A DNA stretch of 64,000 nt, from the NCBI GenBank assembly GCA_964630265.1, contig CAZVRW010000007.1, positions 12,043-76,042 of the forward strand. The letters are read 5' to 3'. Each line of letters begins with the position of its first letter. Within the stretch, counting starts at the first letter, position 1. The notes under the pieces are model-generated. The model was given only the letters and a program-made list of their open reading frames with translations, did no database searches and was not told the origin of the DNA. The translations under genes were made by a program, and so were the position numbers. The stretch comes from CAZBWP01 sp964630265 (GTDB lineage Bacteria > Pseudomonadota > Alphaproteobacteria > Rhodospirillales > Defluviicoccaceae). Below are positions 26,151 through 34,735 of this stretch, in pieces.

Positions 26151-27940
26151 GCATCGTGCCGATGGCGAAGGTGAGCCTTTGCGGACGGCTCGACGACAAG
26201 GCCGCGACGCTGGAAGAGGTGCAGGCTCTGGGGGTCGTTCACCTTCTGCCGCTGCGCCCGCCGCAGCCGTTGACGCCGATCGATCCGGAAGACCGACGCC
26301 GCGCCGAGACGGCGTTCCGCCACATCATGGATGCGCAGGACCACCTGCGCCCTTATCGCTCGGAGAGCGGGTTCGACCGGGACACCGTCATCGACCAGAT
26401 CCTCGCCAATCGCCGACGGCTGCGCGAACTCGGCGACCGCCGCGACGAACTGGAGGCGCGGATCCAGGGCCTGGAGGCGTGGGGCGATTTCATCTTCCCC
26501 GATCTGGACGATCTCGCCGGCATGCGGCTCTGGCTCTATCCCTTGCCGGTCAAGGAACGGGCCGCGCTCGACCGCCTGGAATTGCCCTGGGTCGTCGTCG
26601 GCCGCGGTCCGACGACGCTGAACGTCGCCGTCATCGCCCGCGAGGAGCCGCCCCCCGGAACGCTGCCGGTGCGGCGGATCCGTGCCGGCGCGGGGCCGCT
26701 CAGCCGCTTGCGGGCCGAACTGGAGGAGATCGAGATCTCGCTCGAGGAGGCCGATGTGGCGCGCGCCTCGCTGACCCGCTGGCGGGTGTTGCTCGGGGCT
26801 TACCTCGCCCAGGCGCAGGATGTCGATGCGCTGCGCGAGGCGGCCGAGCAAACTCGCGACGAGGACCGGATCTTCGCCCTGCAGGGCTGGGCGCCGGCCG
26901 ACTGCGCGCCGGCGTTGGAGGCCCTGGCCGAGGCCCGCGGGCTCGCCGTCCTGGTCGAGCCGGCGGGTCCCGAAGATACTCCGCCGACGCTGCTGCGCGA
27001 CCCGGAGCGCATTCCTGGCGCCGGTGATCTCACCACCTTCTACACCAGCCCCGGCTATCGGGACTGGGACCCGAGCCTGATCGTCTTCACCTCGTTCGCG
27101 CTGTTCTTCGCCATGATCATGGCCGACGCGGGCTATGCCGCGCTGCTCGGCGTCGGCGCGTTGCTCACGTGGCGGCGGCTGGGGCGCAGCGACGCGGGGC
27201 GACGCGGCCGCACCCTTCTGGCCGCGCTTGCCGGCACCAGCTTCGTCTACGGCGTTCTCGCCGGCTCCTATTTCGGCGCGGCACCGCCGGCGGGGGGTGT
27301 ACTGGCCACGCTCGCCGTGATCGACGTCACCGACTTCGACTCGATGATGGTCATCGCCATCGCCATTGGCGCGATCCACCTCACCGTGGCGCATGGCGCG
27401 GTCGCCTGGCTTTCCCGTCATCGGGGTGCGGTCATGCTGGCGCCACTGGGCTGGATCCTCGTCATCTGGAGCGGCATGCTCGTGTGGCTCGGCGGCGAGA
27501 CCGGCGAGCGGCTGGGGCTCGGCGGCGTGGTCCTCGGCCTCGTCGCCGTCTACGTCGGTGCCGCCGCCAAGCAGGCCGTCGTGCGACCGCGCGACTGGCT
27601 CAAGCGCCTGGGCGCCGGTTTCATCGGCATCACCGGCATCAGCCGCCAGTTCGGCGACATTCTGAGCTACCTGAGGCTGTTCGCGCTCGGCCTCGCCAGT
27701 GCATCCTTGGCTGGCACGTTCAACATGCTCGCCGCCGATCTGCGCGCGTCGATGCCGGGCATGGGGCTGTTTCTCGGCATCCTGGTGCTGCTCGTCGGTC
27801 ACGGCATCACCTTCGCGCTCGGCATCATGAGCGGCTTCGTCCACGGGCTCCGGCTCAATTTCATCGAATTCTTCGGCTGGGGGCTCACCGAAGAAGGCTA
27901 TCCATTCAAGGCATTCGCGAAGAAGGAGGCGCCCGCATGA
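26147..27940 (+). CDS. atpI: V/A-type ATP synthase subunit I (stator membrane subunit)
   Basis: 597 residues. The N-terminal half is cytosolic with coiled-coil segments (about 60-110 and 190-240). The C-terminal half has about seven or eight membrane helices, including FTSFALFFAMIMADAGYAAL and ISRQFGDILSYLRLFALGLA, whose conserved Arg faces the K ring. It forms the ion path and stator, the counterpart of the a subunit. Overlaps atpD and atpK by 4 bp each. Confidence 0.95.
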   Translation: MSIVPMAKVSLCGRLDDKAATLEEVQALGVVHLLPLRPPQPLTPIDPEDRRRAETAFRHIMDAQDHLRPYRSESGFDRDTVIDQILANRRRLRELGDRRDELEARIQGLEAWGDFIFPDLDDLAGMRLWLYPLPVKERAALDRLELPWVVVGRGPTTLNVAVIAREEPPPGTLPVRRIRAGAGPLSRLRAELEEIEISLEEADVARASLTRWRVLLGAYLAQAQDVDALREAAEQTRDEDRIFALQGWAPADCAPALEALAEARGLAVLVEPAGPEDTPPTLLRDPERIPGAGDLTTFYTSPGYRDWDPSLIVFTSFALFFAMIMADAGYAALLGVGALLTWRRLGRSDAGRRGRTLLAALAGTSFVYGVLAGSYFGAAPPAGGVLATLAVIDVTDFDSMMVIAIAIGAIHLTVAHGAVAWLSRHRGAVMLAPLGWILVIWSGMLVWLGGETGERLGLGGVVLGLVAVYVGAAAKQAVVRPRDWLKRLGAGFIGITGISRQFGDILSYLRLFALGLASASLAGTFNMLAADLRASMPGMGLFLGILVLLVGHGITFALGIMSGFVHGLRLNFIEFFGWGLTEEGYPFKAFAKKEAPA

Positions 27941-28383
27941 ACGAACTCGTCATCGCGCTCGGCTGGCTCGGCGTTTTCGCGCCGGCGGCGCTGGGCGCCA
28001 TTGGCGCCGGCATCGGCGTCGCCATCGCCGGTCAGGCGGCCATCGGCGCCATGCTCGAATCCGATGGCGGCTACGGCCGTTTCGTTGGGGTCACGGCGAT
28101 TCCCTCCTCGATGTCCATCTACGGCATCGTCGTCATGTTCTCGCTGCAGCGGCCGATCACGGCGGAGAATGGCGGCGCCCTGTTCGGCATCGGCCTGTTG
28201 ACCGGCATCGCCCTGTTGTACACTGGGATCTGGCAGGGCCGGGCGTGCGCCAGCGCCATCACCGCCTCCAAGGACAAGCCGGAGATCTTCGGTCTCTCCC
28301 TGGCGCCGGCGGCCATCGTCGAGGGCTTCGCCGTGTTCGCCTTCGTCTTCGCCCTGGTACTCGCCGGCGGCATCGGTGCATGA
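27937..28383 (+). CDS. atpK: V/A-type ATP synthase subunit K (rotor ring proteolipid)
   Basis: 148 residues, four membrane helices in two hairpins. The ion-carrying acid is E129 in helix 4 (APAAIVEGFAVFAF). No acidic residue is in the helix-2 equivalent, so each four-helix protomer carries one ion, as in V-type K. By a from-memory comparison with Enterococcus hirae NtpK, the Na+ ligands Q110 and E139 correspond to Q100 and E129, but Q65 corresponds to M59, which argues against strict Na+ coupling. Starts within atpI (ATGA). Confidence 0.93.
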   Translation: MNELVIALGWLGVFAPAALGAIGAGIGVAIAGQAAIGAMLESDGGYGRFVGVTAIPSSMSIYGIVVMFSLQRPITAENGGALFGIGLLTGIALLYTGIWQGRACASAITASKDKPEIFGLSLAPAAIVEGFAVFAFVFALVLAGGIGA

Positions 28384-28393
28384 GGGGGGCGTG

Positions 28394-29086
28394 ATGGCTG
28401 AGCATCCGACCGCAGCCGGCACCGCCTCGGGGCTCGAAGCGCTGATCGCCCGGCTGCGCGACGAGGGCGTCATGGCCGGTCGCGCCGAGGCCGAACAGCT
28501 GGTGGCCGACGCCCAGGCGCGCGCCCACAAGATCATGCAGAAGGCCGACGCCGACGCCAAGGCGATGGTCGCCGCCGCGCAGCGCGAAGCCGACGGCCTG
28601 CGGCGGGCGGGCGAGGAAGCTCTGAACGTCGCGGCCCGCGACACGGTGCTCGAACTCAAGGATCAATTGGCTAGGCACTTCGCCGATCAGGTGGGGAAGA
28701 CCGTGTCGGCGGCAACGCGCGACCCGGCGATGCTGGAGCGGATGATCCTCGAGATCGTCGGCCGGGCGCGCAGCGAAGGCGGTGTCGATCAGGCGCGCGC
28801 GGTCGAGGTGATCCTGCCGCGCGACGCCATCGGCCTGGACGAGTTGCGCCGCCGCCCCGAGGAACTGCAACAGGGCTCGCTCGCGCTGTTCGTCGCCGCC
28901 ACCTCGGGCGAAATGCTGCGCGAGGGCGTCACCTTCGCCCGCAGCGAGGACGAAGCGGGCGGCATCCGGCTGCAACTCAAGGACCGATCGGTCAGCATCG
29001 ACATTTCCGACCGGGCGGTGGCCGACGCCATCCTGGTTCATTTGCAGCCACGATTCCGTGCCCTGCTGGAGGGGGTGGTGACGTGA
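28394..29086 (+). CDS. atpE: V/A-type ATP synthase subunit E (peripheral stalk)
   Basis: 230 residues from the ATG at 28394, which has GAGGGGGGC just before it; an in-frame GTG at 28376 is less likely. A long N-terminal amphipathic helix rich in Ala, Glu and Lys (about 20-90) is followed by a globular C-terminal domain (about 100-225), the subunit E layout. It links the head to subunit I as the stator stalk. In most related operons this gene comes first; here it follows atpK. Confidence 0.88.
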   Translation: MAEHPTAAGTASGLEALIARLRDEGVMAGRAEAEQLVADAQARAHKIMQKADADAKAMVAAAQREADGLRRAGEEALNVAARDTVLELKDQLARHFADQVGKTVSAATRDPAMLERMILEIVGRARSEGGVDQARAVEVILPRDAIGLDELRRRPEELQQGSLALFVAATSGEMLREGVTFARSEDEAGGIRLQLKDRSVSIDISDRAVADAILVHLQPRFRALLEGVVT

Positions 29087-29775
29087 TCGGCACGCTCCCG
29101 CCCTACGTCACCCTGGTGGCGAGCCTGCCCGCGGTCGGGCCGCTGCTGACCAACAAGGTCCCGCCGATCAACGAGGTGCGGCTTGCACAGCGCCTGAAAT
29201 GGCTCACCAAGGAGGACCAAGCGCAAATCGAGACGTTGCGCTCCCTCCTTGCCTGGACTCGCCTGGACATGACCGAGACGGATGAGGCGTTCGTCGCCCG
29301 TGCCGACCGCCTGTTGCGCGGGGTGCACAGCGCGCCGCTGCGGGCGGCGGTGCGCGACCGCCTGGAGATCCGCACGGTGTTGGCGGCCTTGCGCCGACGC
29401 CATGCCGGCGAGGAGGCACCTCCACCGGGGACGGTGTGGGGGTTCGGTCGGTTCGTCGCCACCATCCGCGCCAATTGGGGGGCGCCGGACTTCGGCGTCG
29501 GCCGGGCGTTTCCGTGGATCCTGACCGCCAAGGAACGACTGGAGAGCGACGACCGCCCGGGTCTCGAACGCGTCGCCCTGGAAGCCGCCTGGGCCGCTGG
29601 CGAGCGCCACCTTGGCGGTCACGATTTCGACCTGGAAGCCGTCGCCCTGTATCTGGCCCGCTGGTCGCTGGTGGACCGATGGGCCCGCTATGATACCGAC
29701 GCCGCCGCCGCGCGCTTCACCGAACTGCTCGACGAAGCGCTCTCCGATTCACCTTCAGTGCTGGCAGCCGCATGA
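29083..29775 (+). CDS. DUF2764 protein of the V/A-ATPase operon (probable subunit C equivalent)
   Basis: 230 residues with a GTG start overlapping the atpE stop (GTGA). Opening PPYVTLVASLPAVGPLL is the DUF2764 signature, and the rest is mostly helical. DUF2764 genes occur between subunits E and A in the operons of Chlamydiae, Bacteroidetes and some Proteobacteria that lack an annotated subunit C or F. By position and helical content it may be the collar subunit that joins the central stalk to the ring. That role is inferred. Overlaps atpA by 4 bp. Confidence 0.85.
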   Translation: MIGTLPPYVTLVASLPAVGPLLTNKVPPINEVRLAQRLKWLTKEDQAQIETLRSLLAWTRLDMTETDEAFVARADRLLRGVHSAPLRAAVRDRLEIRTVLAALRRRHAGEEAPPPGTVWGFGRFVATIRANWGAPDFGVGRAFPWILTAKERLESDDRPGLERVALEAAWAAGERHLGGHDFDLEAVALYLARWSLVDRWARYDTDAAAARFTELLDEALSDSPSVLAAA

Positions 29776-31613
29776 CCGATCCCGTCGCCCGGGAGGCCGA
29801 GACCTCCTCGTCCGTTGCGCAGGTCTCCGCCGTGCAAGAGGACATTGTCCGCCTGCGGTTGACCGACCCGGCGCAAGGCCGGCTCGTCAAGAACGAGGTG
29901 ATCTACATCTGCCCGGCCCGCGCGCCCGGGCAACGGCTGAAGGCCGAGGTGCTGCGCGTGCTCGGCGACAGCGCCGACGCGCAAGTGTACGAAAGCACGA
30001 CCGGGGTCGGCCTCGGCGATCCTGTGGAGCAGACCGGCCAACTGCTGTCGATCCGCCTCGGCCCGGGACTCCTGGGCCAGGTGTTTGACGGCCTGCAGAA
30101 CCCGCTTGAGACGCTGGCCGTGGACCACGGCGTGTTCCTGCCGCGCGGCGTCAAGGCCCCCGGCCTCGACCTCTCGACCAAGTGGTCGTTCACCGCCACC
30201 CGGCGGGTCGGCGACAAGGTGCACGCGGGCGACGCACTGGGCACGGTGCCGGAGGGCCCGATCGTACACAAGGTGATGGTGCCGTTCGACCTGGACGAGA
30301 ACTTCGAGGTCAGTTGGATCCGTGACGGCTCGGTCACCGTCGACGAACCGATCGCCAGGCTCAGGGCGGCGTCGGGCGCCGAGCGCACCGTCACGCTGGC
30401 CCAAGAGTGGCCGGTGCGCGAGCCGCTGCCCCGCCGCATCCTCGCCCGCGGCTATTCGACCCGGCTCTATCCGTTCGAGCCGATGGTGACGACGCAGCGG
30501 ATCATCGACACCTTCTTTCCCATCGCCCAGGGCGGCGCCGCCTGCGTTCCCGGCCCTTTCGGCGCCGGCAAGACGGTGCTCCTGAACGGCATCGCCCGCC
30601 ATTCCGATGTCGACATCGTCGTCCTCGTCGCCTGCGGCGAGCGCGCGGGCGAGGTGGTCGAGACCATCACCGAGTTCCCCCACCTGAAAGACCCGAAGAC
30701 CGGCGGCTCGCTGATGAATCGCACGGTGATCGTCTGCAACACCTCGTCGATGCCGGTGGCCGCCCGCGAGGCGTCGATCTATACCGGCATCGCCATCGGC
30801 GAGTACTACCGCCAGATGGGTCTGAAGACGCTGGTGATCGCCGATTCCACCTCGCGCTGGGCGCAGGCGATGCGGGAAACCTCGGGCCGGCTGGAGGAGA
30901 TCCCCGGCGAGGAGGCGTTTCCGGCCTATCTCGACAGCGCCATTAAAGGCGTCTACGAGCGTGCCGGGGTGATGAAAACCAACGACGGCGACATCGGCGC
31001 GCTCAGCATCATCGGCGCGGTCTCGCCGGCCGGCGGCAACTTCGAAGAGCCGGTCACCCAATCGACGCTGGCCGCCGTCAAGTGCTTCCTCGGCCTCTCC
31101 TACGACCGCGCCTATAAGCGGTTCTACCCGGCCATTGATCCGCTGCTCTCCTGGTCGCGCTACCGTCAGCAACTCCGACCGTGGGCCGCCGAGCACCTGG
31201 GCAGCGACTGGACCGACCGGGTCGAGACCCTGATGGCCCTGCTGCAGCGCGGTGACGACATCGCGCGGATGGAGCAGGTGACCGGCGAGGAGGGCATCAG
31301 CCTGGACGACTTCGTGGCGATGGAGGCCGGCCGCTTCGTCGACATGATCTTCCTGCAGCAGGACGCTTTCGACGACGTCGACGCGGCGATGCCGCTCGAC
31401 CGCCAGAAGGTTCTGTTCGACCGCGTCTATCACATCGCCACGCGATCCTATGGCTTCGCCGACAAGGATGCCGTGCGGCAGCACTTCACCAAAATCACCG
31501 GCCTGTTCAAGAACCTCAACTACGCCGCCCCCGGCTCCGGCGAAGCCGCGCGCCTCGTCACGGAGATCGAGGCGATGGACGCTCAGGCGCCGCTGGCTAT
31601 CGGCAGCGAGTAG
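29772..31613 (+). CDS. atpA: V/A-type ATP synthase catalytic subunit A
   Basis: 613 residues. Walker A is PGPFGAGKTVLLNG near residue 260. The A-specific bulge (about 110-190, with DHGVFLPRGVKAPGLDL) separates it from F-type beta. LVIADSTSRWAQAMRETSGR and SGRLEEIPGEEAFPAYL hold Walker B and the catalytic Glu region. It hydrolyses or makes ATP with subunit B. Last gene of the operon, ending 21 bp before the convergent modC. Confidence 0.96.
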   Translation: MTDPVAREAETSSSVAQVSAVQEDIVRLRLTDPAQGRLVKNEVIYICPARAPGQRLKAEVLRVLGDSADAQVYESTTGVGLGDPVEQTGQLLSIRLGPGLLGQVFDGLQNPLETLAVDHGVFLPRGVKAPGLDLSTKWSFTATRRVGDKVHAGDALGTVPEGPIVHKVMVPFDLDENFEVSWIRDGSVTVDEPIARLRAASGAERTVTLAQEWPVREPLPRRILARGYSTRLYPFEPMVTTQRIIDTFFPIAQGGAACVPGPFGAGKTVLLNGIARHSDVDIVVLVACGERAGEVVETITEFPHLKDPKTGGSLMNRTVIVCNTSSMPVAAREASIYTGIAIGEYYRQMGLKTLVIADSTSRWAQAMRETSGRLEEIPGEEAFPAYLDSAIKGVYERAGVMKTNDGDIGALSIIGAVSPAGGNFEEPVTQSTLAAVKCFLGLSYDRAYKRFYPAIDPLLSWSRYRQQLRPWAAEHLGSDWTDRVETLMALLQRGDDIARMEQVTGEEGISLDDFVAMEAGRFVDMIFLQQDAFDDVDAAMPLDRQKVLFDRVYHIATRSYGFADKDAVRQHFTKITGLFKNLNYAAPGSGEAARLVTEIEAMDAQAPLAIGSE

Positions 31614-31634
31614 CGCGCCCGGCCCGCGCGCCGA
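31612..31634. terminator. GC-rich dyad between convergent atpA and modC
   Basis: GCGCG and CGCGC arms with a 7-nt loop fill the short space between the two stop codons. There is no T-run; it may act in both directions but the call is weak. Confidence 0.3.
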
Positions 31635-32753
31635 TCAGATCGCCAAGGCTTCGGGGATGACGTGGATGCCGTCGGCGAGCAGCGAGACCGTCGCCTCGAC
31701 TCCCTCGGCGACGGCGTTGCGGCGGGCGACGTGGAGCGGCAGCGAGAAGTGGATCGGCAATTCGGGCGCGTGCCGGGGACTCAGGGTCAATTCGGCCGAT
31801 TGCCCGATCACCAGCATTGTTTCAATGGTCCCGGCGACCGGATTTTCGTGCTCGCCGCGCGACGGCCGCTCGCGGCGGTGCAGCAGCACGTAGCCGTTGG
31901 GGACGATCCAGGTGACGGCCTGACCGGGTTTCGTTTCGCTGGGCGAGGCCGCTTCGATCGGCACGCCGGCCCAGTCGAGGAGGGTCCGGCCGGTCGCCGC
32001 ATCGCGCCCCGTGACCGTGCCGGCGAAAATGTTGCGGACGTCGACCAGCCGGGCGACCTCCACCGAGGCCGGCCGCGTGGTCACCGCTTCCGGCGTACCA
32101 GCTTGCAGCGTGCGACCGTGATGCAGCACGACCAAGCGGTCGGCCAGCATGATCGCTTCGTCCAGATCGTGGGTGACCAGCACCACCGGCATGTTGAGGA
32201 CGCGGCGCAACTCCGCGATCTCGCGGTAGAGACGTTGGCGCGTCGCCTTGTCGACGGCGGAGAACGGCTCGTCCAGCAGCAGCACCTTCGGCTGGCGAGC
32301 CAAGGCGCGCGCCACCGCCACGCGCTGCTGTTGACCGCCGGACAGTTCCGCCGGCCGGCGCCGCTCGAGCCCCGCCAAATGCACCAGATCGAGCAGGCTT
32401 TGCGCCCGGCCCGCCCGCTCCCTCGGCGGCACCTGTCCCATGGCCGCCATGATGTTGGCGAGGGCGGACATGTGCGGAAACAGGGCGTAGCTCTGGAACA
32501 CCATGCCGACGGCGCGGCGATGCGCGGGCAGGTGCACGCCGTCGCTTCCCGAGAACCAGACATCGCCGTTGACGCGAACGCTGCCGTCGGTCGGCCGACA
32601 GGTGCCGGCGATCGACCGCAGGATCGTCGACTTGCCGCTGCCCGACGGCCCCACCAGCGCCAACACCTCGCCCGGCGCGCAGGTGAACGACGCGGCCAGC
32701 GGTATGGGCGCGGCCTGGATCAGGTCGACCTGCAACCCCGCGGCCGCGCTCAT
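31635..32753 (-). CDS. modC: Molybdate ABC transporter ATP-binding protein
   Basis: 372 residues from the ATG at 32753, which overlaps the modB stop (ATGA). The ABC domain has Walker A LVGPSGSGKSTILR, Q-loop VFQSYALFPHMSALANI, signature LSGGQQQRVAVARALA and Walker B VLLLDEPFSAVD. The C terminus (about 285-370) is a TOBE/Mop-like domain, as expected for ModC. It powers molybdate or tungstate import through ModB. Last gene of modABC. Confidence 0.92.
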   Translation of the reverse strand: MSAAAGLQVDLIQAAPIPLAASFTCAPGEVLALVGPSGSGKSTILRSIAGTCRPTDGSVRVNGDVWFSGSDGVHLPAHRRAVGMVFQSYALFPHMSALANIMAAMGQVPPRERAGRAQSLLDLVHLAGLERRRPAELSGGQQQRVAVARALARQPKVLLLDEPFSAVDKATRQRLYREIAELRRVLNMPVVLVTHDLDEAIMLADRLVVLHHGRTLQAGTPEAVTTRPASVEVARLVDVRNIFAGTVTGRDAATGRTLLDWAGVPIEAASPSETKPGQAVTWIVPNGYVLLHRRERPSRGEHENPVAGTIETMLVIGQSAELTLSPRHAPELPIHFSLPLHVARRNAVAEGVEATVSLLADGIHVIPEALAI

Positions 32754-33418
32754 CCCAGCCGCCGGCCGATGCGGCGCGAGAACGCATACGTCAGGGCGAT
32801 GGCGGCGAGCGACAGGGCCAGCAGCAGCGCCGACATCTGCGCGGCCGCTGCGTCGTCGAACGCCTGGACCCGGTCGTAGATGGCGATGGCGATCGTCTTG
32901 GTCTCGCCGGGGATCGAGCCGCCGACCATCAGCACGATACCGAACTCGCCCAAGGTGTGGGCGAAGGAGAGCACCATGGCCGTCATGATCCCCGGCCAAG
33001 CGAGGGGCAACTCCACTTTGACGAGAGACTTCCAGGGCGACAGGCCGCAGCAGGCGGCCGCCTCCCGCACGTCGGCAGGGATGGCTTCGAAGCCGCGCTG
33101 CATCGGCTGGATGGCGAACGGCAGATTGAAGATCACCGAGGCGATCAACAGGCCCTGAAAGGTGAAGACCAGTTGGTGGCCGAAGGCTGCCTGCCAGAAC
33201 TGGCCGATGGGCGAGGCGGCGCCGAAGGCGACGAGCAGATAATAGCCGAAGACCGTCGGCGGCAGCACCAGCGGCAGCGCGACGAGCGCTTCCGTCATGC
33301 CCTTACCAACGAAGTCACGATAGGCGAGCCAGCGGCCGACGAGGATGCCGATGGGCAGCAGCAGGACCACCGTCCAGGCGGCGAGACGCAACGACAACCA
33401 AAGCGCCGTCCAGTCCAT
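32750..33418 (-). CDS. modB: Molybdate ABC transporter permease
   Basis: 222 residues, about five or six membrane helices. Contains the ModB stretch TEALVALPLVLPPTVFGYYLL and the permease coupling loop (DVREAAACCGLSPWKSLVKVELPLAWPG). FAHTLGEFGIVLMVGG is also a family segment. Start ATG at 33418, 41 bp after the modA stop. Confidence 0.94.
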   Translation of the reverse strand: MDWTALWLSLRLAAWTVVLLLPIGILVGRWLAYRDFVGKGMTEALVALPLVLPPTVFGYYLLVAFGAASPIGQFWQAAFGHQLVFTFQGLLIASVIFNLPFAIQPMQRGFEAIPADVREAAACCGLSPWKSLVKVELPLAWPGIMTAMVLSFAHTLGEFGIVLMVGGSIPGETKTIAIAIYDRVQAFDDAAAAQMSALLLALSLAAIALTYAFSRRIGRRLG

Positions 33419-33459
33419 GCGTCGCCCTCCCGCTGTCGATGCGGCCGCACCCCGGCCGC

Positions 33460-34138
33460 TCAGCTGCTCTCGCCGGGCAGCACGAAGCCGTATCTGCGAA
33501 AGATCGCCCGGGCGGCAGGCGCCTGCACGTAGGCATAGAAGCGTTCCGCTACCGGTCCGGCATCCTTCACCAGCACCATCCGCTGGCGCAGCGGCGAATG
33601 CCAGTCTTCCGGGATCAACGCGAACGCGCCGAGGGCGGCAACCTGCGGCGCCAGCGCCAGGGAATAGGCGATGATACCGCCCTGGGCGTTGGCCGACGTC
33701 GCGAATTTCGCCGCCTGGCTGACGTTTTCTCCCAGAACCAAGCTGCCCTCGACTGCCTCCCACAGCCCGACGTGCCGAAGCGCTTCCTTGGCGCGCCGGC
33801 CATAGGGCGCGTGCTCCGGGTTGGCGATGGCGAAGCGGCTGACGCGGCCGTCGACAAGGGCAGCCTTGAGGTCGGCGAGAGAGNNNNNNNNNNNNNNNNN
33901 NNNNNNNNNNNNNNNNNNNNNNNNNNNNNNNNNNNNNNNNNNNNNNNNNNNNNNNNNNNNNNNNNNNNNNNNNNNNNNNNNNNTCTTCCAGCGCAAACTG
34001 CAGATCCGATGCTCCGGCGATAACCGGCGCGTCTCGCTGCTGCGTCTGGGTCCAGGCTGGCGTTGCGAGGGTTGCGGCGGCGATAGCGATGGCAGCCGCG
34101 ATGGTGGCGACAAGGGTCCCGCGGGCGGCGATCGGCAT
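33460..34138 (-). CDS. modA: Molybdate-binding periplasmic protein, interrupted by a scaffold gap
   Basis: The N-terminal 51 residues (34138 down to 33984) hold a signal peptide (TLVATIAAAIAIAAATLATP) and the first ModA strand, APVIAGASDLQFALE. The C-terminal 140 residues (33883 to 33460) continue with RFAIANPEHAPYGRRAKEAL, which has the ModA ANPEHAPYG ligand-loop signature, and end at GFVLPGESS. The halves are in different frames only because the 100 N placeholder has arbitrary length. About 60 residues appear to be missing against the usual 250, so the true gap is probably nearer 200 bp. Confidence 0.9.
33884..33983. other. Scaffold gap (100 N) inside modA
   Basis: Exactly 100 N. Unlike the other two gaps, the visible flanks show no tandem repeat. 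The frame change across it is an artefact of the placeholder length. Confidence 0.97.
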
Positions 34139-34156
34139 GGCTGGTGACCCCCCAAA

Positions 34157-34180
34157 CGATAGGAACGGCTGTACATATCG
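34157..34180. promoter_or_regulatory. Candidate ModE operator between modE and modA
   Basis: Inverted repeat CGATA-N14-TATCG in the 65-bp space between the modE stop and the modA start. It contains the AT-rich TACATAT. Known ModE sites are palindromes built on CG-TATA half-sites, so this could be an autoregulatory site. Only five bases per arm are symmetrical. Confidence 0.35.
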
Positions 34181-34203
34181 GTGGAACGCCGCATGCGCAA
34201 CCG

Positions 34204-34575
34204 CTATTCGCCGACGGGCGGATCTCGCAACAGCCGCCGCAGGGCGTCCATCTCGCCGGCGACGGCCGTCTCGGACAGCGCCTCCATCCGCCGGTAGGCG
34301 GCCAGCACCGTCTCGCCCTCCGGCGACAGCACCGCGCCCCCGTGCGCCCGGCCGCCGCGGCTGGTGGTCACCAGCGGCGCCTTGAACGACGCGTTCATGG
34401 TCTCGACCAGCAGCCAGGCGCGCTTGTAGCTCATCCCCATGCGCCGGCCGGCGGCGGCGATCGATCCCGTCGTCTTGATGCCATCCAAGAGGTCCGCCTT
34501 CCCCGGTCCGATCGCGATGTTCGGTTCCAGCACGATGCGCAGGCGCACGCCAATGGTCTTGTTTCCCGCTCTCAT
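34204..34575 (-). CDS. modE: ModE-type winged-helix regulator (N-terminal domain only)
   Basis: 123 residues, consisting only of the LysR-like winged-helix DNA-binding domain of ModE (LLDGIKTTGSIAAAGRRMGMSYKRAWLLVETMN is the helix-turn-helix region). The Mop molybdate-binding domains of full-length ModE (about 260 residues) are absent. Single-domain ModE-like proteins are common in Alphaproteobacteria. It is immediately upstream of modABC on the same strand and probably controls that operon. How it senses molybdate without Mop domains is not clear. Confidence 0.88.
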   Translation of the reverse strand: MRAGNKTIGVRLRIVLEPNIAIGPGKADLLDGIKTTGSIAAAGRRMGMSYKRAWLLVETMNASFKAPLVTTSRGGRAHGGAVLSPEGETVLAAYRRMEALSETAVAGEMDALRRLLRDPPVGE

Positions 34576-34735
34576 GCCTCCCTTGTAGCCGCCGCCCCGG
34601 CGCCTGTCATGGGCCGGGGCTTGGTTTGGGGAGCGTCGGCCATCACGCCTGGGGAAATTTTCGCGGGAAATGTCTCTGTGATCCTGCTATCGAAGCGCCG
34701 CCGTTCAACCGGTTTGTTGAGGACCTCGAGCAGAG

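Noticed and set aside
25841..27844. 667-codon minus-strand frame opposite atpD and atpI
   Set aside because: Low-complexity, highly charged translation opposite two certain ATPase subunits in one tight operon.
33460..34138. Apparent frameshift in modA
   Set aside because: The frame changes only across the 100-N placeholder, whose length is arbitrary. Both halves match ModA in order.
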